From Alisma plantago-aquatica (taxonomy: Eukaryota > Streptophyta > Magnoliopsida > Alismatales > Alismataceae), in assembly GCA_963693085.1 (NCBI GenBank), contig OY856410.1, forward strand, positions 885,113,335-885,177,334: 64,000 bases of DNA, written 5' to 3'. The notes under the pieces were generated by a model. It ran no database searches and had not been told where the DNA came from. It saw only the letters and a program-made list of their open reading frames with translations. Shown here one piece after another: positions 48,861-60,153 of this stretch; positions within the stretch are counted from its first letter, which is position 1; the number at the start of each line of letters is the position of its first letter. The position numbers and the translations under genes are program-made.

Positions 48861-49199
48861 TGGATGACAACTGCAAAGACACAAAAAATCACAACAAGAT
48901 TTTAGAATTGGATAACTATAGAAAGATCACAAAAGCAAGGCATGAAAGAGAAAAGACGATAAATGAAGAAGATAGGAGGCTGGGGAGGAATCGAAACAAA
49001 GGTAACTAGAACTAGAAGAAGATGGGTGAGAGGGTCCAACATAACAAATAATAGTTGATCATATAATAACGCAATAGGTGCCAACTACGCTAACATGAGA
49101 TAAACATACAAAGGAGAAGATAAGCAATCATTGATAACAAAAAAAGAGAATCCAGACACGATGAAGATACGAGGTTAGGCGAAGATGATAAGAAACATA

Positions 49200-49456
49200 C
49201 ACGTTGGCTGATCGAGGGGAATGATAGGGAAAAAGGTGATTCACTACCACAAATTTTACCGGAGGCAGGAGAGACTTGATCAATGTATGTGTTGGTCGTC
49301 TCTATCACCGAAGACCTACTGCTGCCTATGGAGATGTGTTGGTTTGTTTGTCTCGTAATTCCACAACCCTATTTTCCTATTGATCGTGAATTCATGATTC
49401 GTGAATAGAGAGGAGGGTTATGGTTTTGTGGGAGAATAGAACCCGCAATATATAGG
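49200..49456 (-). promoter_or_regulatory. Probable transposase promoter and 5' UTR exon
   Basis: On the minus strand a TATA-like CTATATATTG lies at about 49,456-49,447. About 30 bp downstream the sequence becomes leader-like. A donor-type CAAC|GTGTATG at about 49,200 and the acceptor TTTGCAG just before the start codon suggest one 5' UTR intron of about 330 bp. Position of transcription start is inferred. Confidence 0.4.
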
Positions 49457-50870
49457 AAAAAAATATACAGATGGATGGTAATTGAAAATAATAAAAAACT
49501 AGTGGCCGAAAATTACTTTTCCTGCCTTTATTTACTTAAGGCCAATGGCCTCACCCACCGTTACTTCTATTCTTGTTTGTTAAGTGGACAGTCCGTGTAA
49601 TTATCTTATAATTTGAAAACACATTTACTTTACAACGTAACGAGATCATTGCGGAAATATGAAGAGGATGGTGGAGTTGATGAGCCGAGAAAGAATTGGA
49701 AAATGAAAGAGAAATTAGGGAGGAAGAGATATTGATGGAAACAAATAGAAAGAGATATTGTAATTTGTAAAACGTGGAACGGTGGAAGAGTAGTTGGGGG
49801 AGAATTAAAAAAGGAAAGAAAGATTAGGAAAAAACGCATATTGGATCAAATAAATAAATAAATAGAAAGAAATGTGGAGTTGATGGACGAGTTGATGGGA
49901 TGGGATGGAAATCATGGAACCATTATATCTATATGGGAGGAGTTTGTAAAAGGAAACAATATTTACGTAGGTGTTATCTTGTTCCTCCTAATGCATTATA
50001 TTCAAGGAAGGAAGGAGAAGGAGTGTTAACTAGTGTCTATTCTTAATATAATATTGGTAATAAAAGGTTGATCGTCTTATTGTATTACATCATTGTGGAT
50101 TTTGCTTAGTTATGACTTATGAGTTATGAGTTATGACGTGACTCATCTTGTTCGGAAACTCCGGTATTTAGTTTAAAAATTACATATTGGTGTGGATGTA
50201 CTAATTAATGATTGGAAACTACATTTAATACATAAAATCCAATATAAAATTTGTGTTTCTAAAATAGACATGCTATAGAGTACTACATGTAGTATATGGA
50301 ATAAAACATAATGAGGTCACAAATAACTTTTTACCAATGTTTTATTTTATTTTTCATTGCGTGTTTTTTGCTTCATTTTTAAGATTAAAAATACTTAGCT
50401 AGAGGACACAAAATAACTGAAGTTAATATGGTTCAAACACTCCAACTAAAACTTTTTATTTATCGGGACCACTCAGAGGAAGAGCAACTTCGATGACCCT
50501 ATCTTGATAGTGTAAATCCAAAGAACCTCAACATTCAATCTGCACACATGTAAGACAGATTCTAGTAGATCAGAGATCAGCTGACATGTAGCTGAAATCA
50601 TAGACAATAGCAATTCATCCCTTGAAACACTACTTGGAGTTCTTTTTTATTTTTCTATATTCTTTGATAAGGGCATGCTCGATCTTGGGGAAGAGTAACT
50701 TTCAACGAAACCACTAACCTACTCCCTCTTGGCCCCTGACTGAAACTTATTCAATCAAAACCCAATAAGATACCCTGAATCGACTGTTTCAATATCAATT
50801 CGAGCACTAATGTCTCAAGTCTCAACCCCAATCAAATTAACAACTAGAGTTGACAACCTTATTGTTCACT
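49457..50870. other. hAT internal non-coding DNA, upstream of the transposase
   Basis: AT-rich, no domain recognised. It should carry upstream promoter sequence of the transposase and passes into the right subterminal array. Confidence 0.45.
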
Positions 50871-51320
50871 CTACCTAAAATATTTCAAGTTGAGCCAGAT
50901 TTACAACCCAAGTTGACTCACGCTAATGAAAACCCGACCTGACACAATAAGACCCGAACCAAAGAAATAACCCTAATTGACTTGGCCCGAAAACAAACCA
51001 ACCCTAAATGGCTTGACCCGAACACAAGCTGACCCGAGAAAACAGTCCAAATTGACCCGACCTGATAACAAGATGACCTGAAATGACTTCACCCGAACCC
51101 GACCTGACCCGCTAAAGTAACCCGAAGAAACCTAACTAGAAACTAACCGACCTGAACCTGAATTGACCCGAGAATGTAAAATGACCCGAACGAACACGAC
51201 CCTGTACTAACCCGACCCGACCCGACCCTGAACCGAAATAATAAAATAACCCGAATAAACTCAAACCCGAAATGACCCGACCTGAAATGACCCGACCCAA
51301 ACCCGACCCGACCCGCCCGA
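50871..51320. repeat. Right subterminal array of GACCCGACC-type repeats
   Basis: Degenerate ACCCGAACC, TGACCCGACC and ACCCGACCCG words, densest at 51,180-51,320, C-rich on the plus strand like the left array. They are therefore in direct rather than inverted orientation relative to the left side. Confidence 0.85.
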
Positions 51321-51332
51321 TTGCCAGCTCTG
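51321..51332 (-). repeat. hAT terminal inverted repeat, right
   Basis: TTGCCAGCTCTG, the complement of CAGAGCTGGCAA. Confidence 0.93.
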
Positions 51333-51340
51333 CTCACAAC
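51333..51340. repeat. Target-site duplication of hAT element, right (CTCACAAC)
   Basis: Exact copy of 44,530-44,537. Confidence 0.95.
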
Positions 51341-53109
51341 CAAGAAGCGCAGCCTTGTTGCTTAAGTTCTGTGAACGGCGGAAGACAAAGCCCAGACCCC
51401 AAGCACATGACCGAGACCTCTAATCCTTGCCTGATGAGACGAACATCAGTCTGTGTCGTTGCCTCCCTGGAAGGTCGGGTCAGTGGGTCTTGAAGATCGT
51501 GAGAAGGCACAAGCCCTCTCCTTGTCTAAGTAGCCATCATTGTTGGCGACCAGGAGGATTCTAACCTCTGTACACTCGACCGGCGACCCCAACCGATGAG
51601 CTTGTGAGGAATATAAAAATAATGTTGTCCAACAGTCATGGCTTAATGGAGGCACTAGCCTGCTACGCCACACGCTAGGCGGCACCCCAGGTTAGGCGGA
51701 AGGCGTTGGGGCTAGGGCGAGGTGTGGCGGCAGCCATCGAGGCCCTGGAGGAGGAGAGCATGCTCGTATCTTGTTGCAAATCACGGCATTGCTAGGGTGC
51801 GAGAGGAGGAAGATGACCCTTTGGGTCGTTGGACCATTTTTCCCTCTGCGGGCTAAAGAGTTGACCAACATAACCAAGGGCAAGGACGTAAATTCGAAAT
51901 GTTTTCAAGTTGCAGGCTACGTTGCATGGAAAGAGACTACGTGTCAGCTTCAGATTGGTCCAAAAAGGTAACTTTTGCAAAATTCATAACTAATTAACGG
52001 TAGCTCGGATGGATGCGCATTATATATGAATTTTGATCAGGAGAACTCAAGGAATGCAATAAAAATATATTTGAAGCCTAATTCTGATTGAAATTCTAAA
52101 AGTAGTATGATTTATCAACTTTAATAAATTAAAGATTAAGAAACCCTATTTAGAGATGATTAATGCATTTAGTATGGTTTAATGGATGATTAAAGTTGAT
52201 ATTAACATGTTAATTGTAAAAAGGTATATTGAGAACAAAAAGGATGAACTTTGCACCTAATTAGTTTAATTGAGAGTTTCATGTGCGTAAATATGCTTTA
52301 ATGGGCCTTGAAACCCTAATATTAGTGAATGAGACTGTTAATGGCTTTAATTGATCAATTTCATGATTAAAGTTGAGATATGATAATTCTAAGCTATTTC
52401 AAGAATAAAAGTTCCTAATTGTGGATAAATACCTTTAAGGTAGTAATTAGGGTTTTTCTATTGGATAAAGGTAGAATTAATGACAAATAGAGTTCATATG
52501 TGAGTTAGACCATAATGAACTATGAATTGATGATAAAGGAGCATAGTGATCTTGTCATGGATTAAAAGGATAAAAATGGTAGCTTTAATGTAAAAGAGGC
52601 ATAATGAACCTAATTGATGGTTAATTAGGGTTATATGTTGTTAAAAGATAACCTTAATATCTTTCATGAAAAATAGATGAGATAAATAGGGTTTGTGAGT
52701 AATCGTATAAAATTAGGATTGAAAAATGAAGTGAAACCCTAATTGCAATGGAAACCCTAAAATTGGACTAGAAACCCTAGGAAGCGAGCTAGGTTTAATA
52801 GCTCTGGATGACATGAGTAATAAAAGGAAAATTGTATGATTATTTCATGATCTTGTTATGTGTGCTTGCTTTCTTGGATTTCTTACTTGCATGGATTATT
52901 ATCTGAAATCAGCCTGACAGGTATGTGGTTACGCTTATGAATATCTCAAATTAGTTTTTTGAAGTTTTCCGAAGTTTTCCTCGATGACTTGAATTAAACT
53001 GTTGGATGAATTTAATTCATGCAAATTATAATGTGGATATGACTATCACTTAAGATATGTGCCTACTAGCTCAGATCCTAGTCTCCTCTATGGCTTAATG
53101 GTTTGACCT

Positions 53110-53285
53110 AGTACATGGCTACCTATGGGGTAGGTCCATTAGGTCATTGGATGACTTAGTACATGGCTACCAATGGGGTAGGTCCATCAAGTCACCATTA
53201 GTCAGGGATTGGGCTACCTTTGGGTAGGGCCATGTGACTCTATAACCCTAAGCATTGGTTACCTGTGAGGTAGGGCCATGGTGGT
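53110..53285. repeat. Short GGCTACC...GGTAGG motif array in LTR E
   Basis: The word (T)GGCTACC-4 to 6 nt-GGGTAGG-T/G-CCAT occurs three times (about 53,117, 53,166 and 53,213), with a fourth diverged form (GGTTACCTGTGAGGTAGGGCCAT) near 53,257. Spacing is roughly 45-50 bp. Confidence 0.7.
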
Positions 53286-53792
53286 AAGGATCTACCATAG
53301 AGAGAGGTAGTATCCAAGTCCACTGTAGGGACAACACAAAGATAGGGGATAGGTAAGGATTGAGTAGTATTGCTTAAGATATAATCTTGGTTGTTAAATG
53401 ATAATTGACTGATTACATTGTTATTATAGTTGCACGATTATTGTTTCCCCCACATACCAGCATAATTCATTTATACTGCTTGACGTTTTGTTTGTCAGCG
53501 TTTTAGGTTCAAGTGAAAAGAACAAACAGTAAAGTGACATATGTGGAACTAAATGAGGATTAACGATCAAGGAGGATTCATTAGAATAGACTCCATGTGG
53601 ATAGAAGTAGATATCCAAGTTTTTGAAAAAGGTATGAAAAGTTTAATTCTTATTACAGCCTTTCAGTTTAGTTTAGTAGAATTTGATCATTATTATTGAT
53701 TATTTGTCGAACCTTTGATCTAGAAATTGGGATGACGGCTCTGACCTCTTGGTCTCCCTTAATTGGGGGTTACTGGGAGGTGGGTCGTTACA

Positions 53793-54700
53793 TTTGGTAT
53801 CATAGCATGGGTTCCTCATTTAATCTTTAATAATTATTAAATTTTACAAACTCCATAGAACCCAAGGGAGTTATTAGAGGAATTTTTGAAAGACAAAGAT
53901 GTCTAGAAAAGGATCACGTCCGGGGGTTGGCAAGATTTTCCTCCACACCGCTAGTCAGAATATGAGGACTCCCGGATTAGTGTGACTGCCTGGCCAATGT
54001 CTCAGGATTGGACTCGAAATACGATACCTTTAGGACTCTCTCATCTTGTTCATCCCTTATCAACTCAAATGTTGTTAAGGATTATAAGGATTAGGGTTTT
54101 CTCTCTTTTCCTCACCCTCTTGAGGTATGGGTAAGGTTGATAAGGTTTAAGAAATCCTCCACCAAATTAATGAAAAGGATGTAAATAAGATGTCATGGAC
54201 ATAAGTGTAATAGATTAAGCATAAACTAAAGAATAGATACATGCTTAGGTCGTATGACATAAGTTGTCATGCCCTCAGAAGAGACCTGAGGTTAGACCTT
54301 CTTGTCAGGAGGATAAGTAAAGAGAGTTAGTCTTGGAGGTAGAGACCTCCATTATAAAACCTGGCACATCCTCTAGATGATGTTAACCCTAACCCTAAGT
54401 GTTGGTTAGAGAGAGATGACAGGATGAGTTAGATGTCATGATGGACCAGGTTGGTGGGTGGACATGCTTTTGGATGCCCATGACGTTGTGAGCCATAGCA
54501 TGTTGGATGACCTAGTGCCTTTGGCGACCCAACCCTGGGAAGGGTCGTGCAGGTTAGAGTAAAGGATAGCTCCTTCAAGGATGAGGTTAGTGAATTACCT
54601 ATAGAAACCCTATGGGGTTATGCAAGTAGGGCATAGTATGCACCCAGAGTACGTCAGTAGTGCTGACATTAGGCTAAAACCTTAGCCAGGAGAGTATGAT
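53793..54700 (+). pseudogene. Decayed 5' interior of element E
   Basis: Begins with the PBS. A short Met-led frame at 53,899 (MSRKGSRPGVGKIF) sits where gag should start but ends in a stop within about 30 codons. No gag domain is recognisable before element D interrupts at 54,701. Confidence 0.45.
53795..53806 (+). promoter_or_regulatory. Primer binding site of element E
   Basis: TGGTATCATAGC, an initiator tRNA-Met type site with one difference from TGGTATCAGAGC, two bases after the LTR end. Confidence 0.8.
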
Positions 54701-56119
54701 TGTAACATCTCTGACCTGGGTTATGCTTTAACCCTAGGTGTTTTGATTAAGAAAGATGATTATATGCTTAATCTCATCTTGTGAAAAGTAATTAAGGCTC
54801 AAAAGGAACCTATGTTTCAATTTTGGTCCTGTTTGAACAATGTTGAAGCAATGTTTGCTTATTTTGGACTAAAGTGCAAATTACCCAAGTTGAGGGGTTA
54901 ACTTGCAAATTGCACATGATAAGATGTTCCTCTGATGTTGAGACATCATAAGAATGAATATGATGTAGTGGTATGGTTTCCACAAGCTTGGACACCAAGA
55001 TTAAGCTTGTAAAGCAATCCTTGTGCATTAAAACCTAGTTTTGGATTAAGTGCAATTTACCCAAAATCCAGGGTTCAATATGCAAATTACCACTTCAATA
55101 AGGTTCCTAATGTTTCTTGGAATAATTTAGAGAAAATAAAATGAGAGGGGCATCTCATTTGAATTAAGATGGAGGAGAGAGAATCTTGATATTAAAATAA
55201 TCAAGATTTAATCCTAATTGAAACCCTAATTCAATTTAGGGCAAAAATGAATAAAAATAATTGAAAGGCTTTCAACCAAAATGTTTTCGGTTGATTTTGA
55301 ATAAGGATGGACGTTCCTTTGCCAAGATAAGTAACGCAAATATCTTAAGTAGGTGAAATTCCACTCACCTTATTATAAAGAAAAGTAATTTCCACTCACA
55401 TATGGGATATTAATATAATATGCATTAAGGTGCTTAATTTGCTTTTCTTTAAATTGAGGATAATGAAGGAGAATTAATGGCAAGGAAGGTGCCTCGTACC
55501 CAAGGTAGTTGAGGGGGAAGAGGCGGCCACTTTATTGGGATTAATTGGATTTTTATAAGGCATTTTCTCTCTCATCAATTTCCTTATAAAAGTGCCATTT
55601 CCAAGCCCAAACCAAGGCCTTTTTCGGATTTTCTTCTTCCCCTTGCTTGAAAAACCGACCAAGGATCTAGGGAGGAGCAGGTAGCACGTCCCCAACCTGT
55701 GGGTAAGCCCTTGACCTTCGTTCTCCTTGATTTCATGGTGGAAATCGAAAATAAATTATGGATTCCTTCTTATTTCGATCTCCTCTTCAACCCTAGCAAA
55801 CCTTTTCATCCAAAAGCTTGAGGACGAGCCTAGGGGGAGTTGCAAGAGCTTCATACACCATTGTTTCCGTCGTCTTGGAGCTTTGGAGCTCAATTGGAGG
55901 CGGGTTTTATAACTCAAACCCTTAATCATTGCTATTGCATCAATCCTCTATGCTTTGTTGATTGATTTCTTCAATTTGATGCACTCTTGTTTCTTGCTGC
56001 AATTTCCATCAAGAACGGTTGCTGTTCTTGGTTGTTCGAAGGAAGGGGATGATGACATCATCCTAGATGCTTATCCAAAGAAAATTACCAAGCCAAATGG
56101 TTTTGATAGCTTTTCCAAA

Positions 56120-57245
56120 TCGTTTTAATTTGATTGGCTATGCGGTTTCAGCAAACCGTTTAAGGGCAAACGGTTTGAAACCGTTTGGGAGAAAACGGTT
56201 TCAAGACCGTTTGAGATGGTTGAACAAGCATTTACCGTTTTGGAATATTGTTTCTAATTATTTATACTAATTACCCTCCAAATTTGAGGGGTTAACTCCA
56301 AAGGAATCGTGAGTTAAAGGCCAATCAATTAGGAAAATTGAATTGAATTAAATACTGATTTTCAACCTGATTAACTCGACATGTTTGGGAAAACGGTTTC
56401 AAAACCGTTTGATATGGTTGACCAAGCGTTTACCGTTTGATATTCCTGTTCCTAATGATGTTGGTTAATAACCCTCCAAATTTGAGGGATTTAGTCCAAA
56501 GGAATCGTGAGTTTAAGACTAATCAATTAGGGAAACCTAATTGGATTAAGTGCTGATTTTCAATCTGATTTAATTGAACTTTTTGGGCAAACGGTTTCAA
56601 GACCATTTGGTGGAGTTGACCAAGCATTGACCGTTTGCGATTACTGTTCCTAATGATGTTGGTTAATGACTCACCAAATTTGATGGATTAATTCCGAACG
56701 AGTCATGAGTTGAAGGCTAATCAATTGGGCTAACCCTAATTGAAATCAGTGCTGAAATTACAATGAGCTAATTTGAGATTTTGGGTTGATTAGCCCAAAT
56801 GGTATCAAGACCGTTTGGGGTCACCTAAAGACCGTTTGGAGGTCTGGGGTCAAGTATATTTGACCAATTGAAGTTTCAAGGTACCAAATCATATTGCAAT
56901 TGAGTATTGATGTGTTGATCAACTCAATAGACCAAACCTTGATGAATTTTCACTAGAGTCCAAAGATTGGATGGGAAAACGGTCTCAAGAACGTTTGGGA
57001 CTCATCCAAACGGTCTCAAGACCGTTTGGTGGTCACCCAAGACCGTTTGGAGGTCTAGGTTTGAGTATGGTTAGGTGTTTGAAGGTGTAAAGGTACCAAG
57101 CTGTTATACAATGCAATGTTGATTTGGTGATCAATCCAATGATCCAAACCTTAATTGGATGGCTTGGATTTGAGTGATATGATGGGCAAACGGTCTCAAG
57201 ACCGTTTGGAGGTCATACAAACGACCTCAAGACCGTTTGGGGTCA
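56120..57245. repeat. Inverted-repeat array in LTR of D
   Basis: Copies of the A-type unit are present, for example CCAAACGGTCT-CA-AGACCG near 57,006 and AAACGGTCTCAAGACCGTTT near 57,188. They are mixed with variants AAACGGTTTGAAACCGTTT (56,168), AAACGGTTTCAAGACCGTTT (56,193) and AAACGGTTTCAAAACCGTTT (56,390). Some variants change both arms so pairing is kept; others have one mismatch. Confidence 0.87.
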
Positions 57246-57884
57246 GGTCATACCCAATTTGGATGATGGTTCGATGGTTTCAATGTAACTAATCTTGCAT
57301 TGATTAGTGTTGATGGATCATTGATTCCAAACCCTAATTCAATTGAATGAAACCCTATTTGAGGACCAATTGAGGGTTAATTGAGGGTCAAATCAGTTGA
57401 AGGTTGACCTATTAAACTCAATTGAAGTATGAGGGTAGGTCCAATTGATGATTGGTTCCATGAATTCAATGATTGAAGGAATCAACATTGAAAACCCTAA
57501 TTCAATTGGATACCCTATGTAATGGAGGTCCAATGTGATTGAATCTCTTGAGAATCAAGATAATGAATGATCCATTGATCCAATGTTGATTAGTAATGAT
57601 AATCAAATAAGGTACAAAGGTTTAAACCCTAATAGTACCTAAGGGATTAGTGCCAATTAAGGGATGAATTCCTAATTGCTTATAGGGTCAATGACTTGAT
57701 ACACTATGTTAATCATAGTTGTATGTACTCAACTGAAGGGTGATATGACCTATTCAAGTTGAGAAGTTGATAGCATGAATTCATACATGAATATGATTCA
57801 TGTGGTGGTTGATAGTTATGATCCTTAAGTAAAGAGATCATGAAACCCTAAACATGAACATAAACCCTAATTGACAGGGTTATT

Positions 57885-58045
57885 GAACTCAAACCCTAGT
57901 TGAGGGTGTATCCTTATGAAACCCTAGTTGAGGGTGTATCCATGTGAAACCCTAGTTGAGGGTGTATCCATGTGAAACCCTAACTGAGGGTGTATCCATG
58001 TGAAACCCTAATTGAGGGTGATTTCATGAGAAACCCTAATTGGGA
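57885..58045. repeat. 28-bp tandem array with telobox-like AAACCCTA
   Basis: About five units of GAAACCCTAGTTGAGGGTGT plus ATCCATGT, the last ones diverged. Each unit holds AAACCCTA (plant telobox) and a partly complementary GAGGGT. A looser continuation reaches about 58,160. Confidence 0.85.
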
Positions 58046-58204
58046 ATGATTAGCAAACCTTGAATATGGGAAACGTGATATGAAACCCTAATGAAGGGTG
58101 ATGCTATATGTAATCCCTATTCTAAAGAAGGGAGATGGTATGTGAAACCCTAATCCCTAATGAAAGAATAGAATTCATACTTGAATATGATTCATAAGGT
58201 GAAC

Positions 58205-58310
58205 TTCTGTATCACGACCGTGGTAGCTTCACTTTGCACGACCGTGCAAGGTAGCACGGCCGTGGTGGCTTCCCTTTGCACGGTCGTTCTTGACTACACG
58301 GCCGTGGTGC
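58205..58310. repeat. CACGGCCGTG palindrome cluster
   Basis: In about 100 bp: CACGACCGTG twice (near 58,213 and 58,238), CACGGCCGTG twice (near 58,256 and 58,299) and a CACGGTCGTT half-type between them. It is GC-rich against an AT-rich background. Confidence 0.75.
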
Positions 58311-58832
58311 ACTATGCTTGACTTAGAGTTGATTTGAAAGTGACCTAACATGGTCATTTTGTTAATTCCCAACTTAAGGATGAGAGATAAACTCATACCT
58401 TGTGATGATAATCAATTAATGATACATGATGAGAGTAATAAGTATGAATGAATACTTATGATATCAATGAATGCTTCCAGAGGAGGGTAGCAATGAATTA
58501 GGGTTGGAGTGATAATACAAATATGAAACCCTAATTGATAAGAAAGGAAAATCCTAACCCCAGCTTTGGGTAAAAGGATGAAAAGCCCCAATTGATGGTA
58601 AACCCTAACCCTGGTAAGGGAATAGTGGTGTTACTCTATATTGCATGATGTGTTGTGAACTTGATAAGTCTATTATCATGTGTGACAATCATGCAGGTCT
58701 CATGGGTGATGATCATAGCCAGGTATGAACTATGATGTCTAATTGATAAGATTTGATTGGCCATATGTGCCATTACGTTTTTGTTACTTAGAAAGAAGTA
58801 AAAAAAATTAGTATGGGCTTGTAAGCCTTGTG

Positions 58833-59062
58833 AATAAAGTTGTTTCCTAGTGAGAGGTGACAAAATGTGAATGTACTTGTAAGCCTTGTGAATAAAGTTG
58901 TTGCCTAGTGAGAGGTGACAAAATATGAATGGCCTTGTGAGCCATGTGAATAAAGTTGTTGCCTAGTGAGAGGTGACAAGATGTGAATGGCTTTTGAGCC
59001 ATGTGAATAAAGTTGTTGCCTAGTGAGAGGTGACAAGATGTGAATGGCTTTTGAGCCATGTG
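58833..59062. repeat. Tandem array, four units of 57-58 bp
   Basis: Units start AATAAAGTTG at 58,833, 58,891, 58,949 and 59,006 and end (G)CCATGTG or (G)CCTTGTG. Because 57 is divisible by three, part of the array reads as a repeating peptide on the minus strand; this is a by-product of the repeat, not evidence of a gene. Confidence 0.9.
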
Positions 59063-59982
59063 AATAAGTATATGATGGAAGAGGTACATGTCTCTTTATA
59101 GCATTTGTATGAATAAAATATGTTTGAGAACTTGACTGATGCTGAAAGAATATGATAATGTACTTAATTAATCAAGTTAAATCTATTCATGTAGTGCTCT
59201 GACCATAGATCCATCATCGTCAGGAATAGGTGATGGTGAAACAGGTTGCTCCGCGACATATCCTGGATTTCGTATATTTTTTAATATACGGGGGTCAATG
59301 GGCGAAAATATCCTTACGTCCTCTTGAAGTGATTGTGAGGAGGTAAACAAGAAACCTCTCAAATCCTTCATGAATAGGTCGGGATAGATGTATCACTAAT
59401 CTCCTAATGATTGGGCCAGATGTTGTACACATCCCCCAATGTTTTGTTGGGTCGACGGAGATAAACATGAAATCTCTCGATTGCCGACGAGAGTGCAGTT
59501 GACGCTGTAACTCTATAGCAAAGTTTCCAGTATACCCTGGAAAGCTACGTTAGCAGAGACACGAGATGTCCTGTGTTTTGTCTCGCACTGACCGAGACGT
59601 GGGAGGTCTTGGAAGCCGGCTCTTCCCTAGACCTATGTATGGTACCCGTTTTGACTTCGCAGTGGCCGGTTGGAGTATGAGCGGTATACCTCATCTCCTG
59701 AGAGCTTAAATATGATTGTAAAATGTAATCAGCCGTATAGCATGTTTGCTTAAGGATTGAATACGGAGATTCATTGGCTGATGTTGCATTTCTTTGTGCA
59801 TTCCTTAGCGGATAAATGTTATTTATGTCTCTTTATATTCTCTGCAAAGTAGACAGATGAATTACTTATCTACCATGGGTAGATGCAATGCTCTCCTTGA
59901 GAATAGGAGATTATCTTATTTTGTTCTATGATGAATAATTCTGCCTGATATGGTAAAAGTAACCCCTGCTCAGTTTTAATTT

Positions 59983-60153
59983 AATAAACTGCAATAACAA
60001 TGTTTTGGCAGAGAGTTATATCTCTCGCTGGGGCAAATTTTCAATTGTCTCACCCCCGTGGGAAAACATTTTTAGGTATGCATGGAAGGCAAGGCAGGAA
60101 ATCCCTAGAACAGAGATGAGCAGAAGCAACAGCAACAACAAGGACAGCAATGA
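59983..60153 (+). promoter_or_regulatory. Conserved LTR core of element D
   Basis: AATAAA at 59,983, GAGAGTTATATCTCTC (60,011-60,026), GCTGGGGCAA, GTCTCACC, then TTTTTAGG (60,069). A run of CAA/CAG codons ends in TGA just before ATCTCAGGTGGAGAT, in the same order as element A at 6263-6430. Confidence 0.5.

Larger units (their letters stand above)
44538..51332 (-). mobile_element. Complete hAT-superfamily DNA transposon (6,795 bp)
   Basis: A cut-and-paste element with all parts in place: terminal inverted repeats TAGAGCTGGCAA / CAGAGCTGGCAA (11 of 12 match), a perfect 8-bp duplication, subterminal GACCC-rich arrays on both sides and a four-exon transposase on the minus strand that is open from start to stop. 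It sits inside the LTR of element E. Intact coding plus perfect duplication point to a recent arrival and possible autonomy; activity is inference. Confidence 0.93.
43714..53792 (+). repeat. Element E 5' LTR, split by the hAT transposon
   Basis: LTR sequence occupies 43,714-44,537 and 51,341-53,792; the ends are inverted (TGTTACA / GTTACA with TG...CA). The part right of the hAT element (51,341-51,880) is conspicuously GC-rich. Near the 3' end a GGCTACC-N-GGTAGG-N-CCAT motif recurs (53,110-53,285). No sister LTR is in the window, so the right boundary rests on the CA and the PBS. Confidence 0.72.
43714..54700 (+). mobile_element. Element E: Ty3/gypsy-type LTR retrotransposon, 5' part
   Basis: The 5' LTR runs from TGTTACAACCCC (43,714) to GGTCGTTACA (53,792); without the hAT insertion it is about 3.3 kb. 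A primer site (53,795) and about 900 bp of interior follow, then element D interrupts at 54,701. The interior opens with a gag-like Met (53,899) but soon meets stops. The 3' half must lie beyond the window. It inserted into LTR F. Confidence 0.75.

Noticed and set aside
51143..51343. Open frame of Gly/Arg/Val/Phe-rich peptide
   Set aside because: It is the GGGTCGG-type subterminal repeat of the hAT element read as protein.
55727..55912. Similar 61-codon frames at 55,727 and 63,231
   Set aside because: They are corresponding positions in the two LTRs of element D; similarity is inherited from LTR duplication.
57885..58045. AAACCCTA repeats as interstitial telomere sequence
   Set aside because: The unit is 28 bp with only one telomere-like word per unit, not a run of 7-bp telomere repeats.
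58847..59089. 80-codon minus-strand open frame with repeating peptide
   Set aside because: It is produced by the 57-58-bp tandem repeat; there is no start context, domain or conservation to support a gene.
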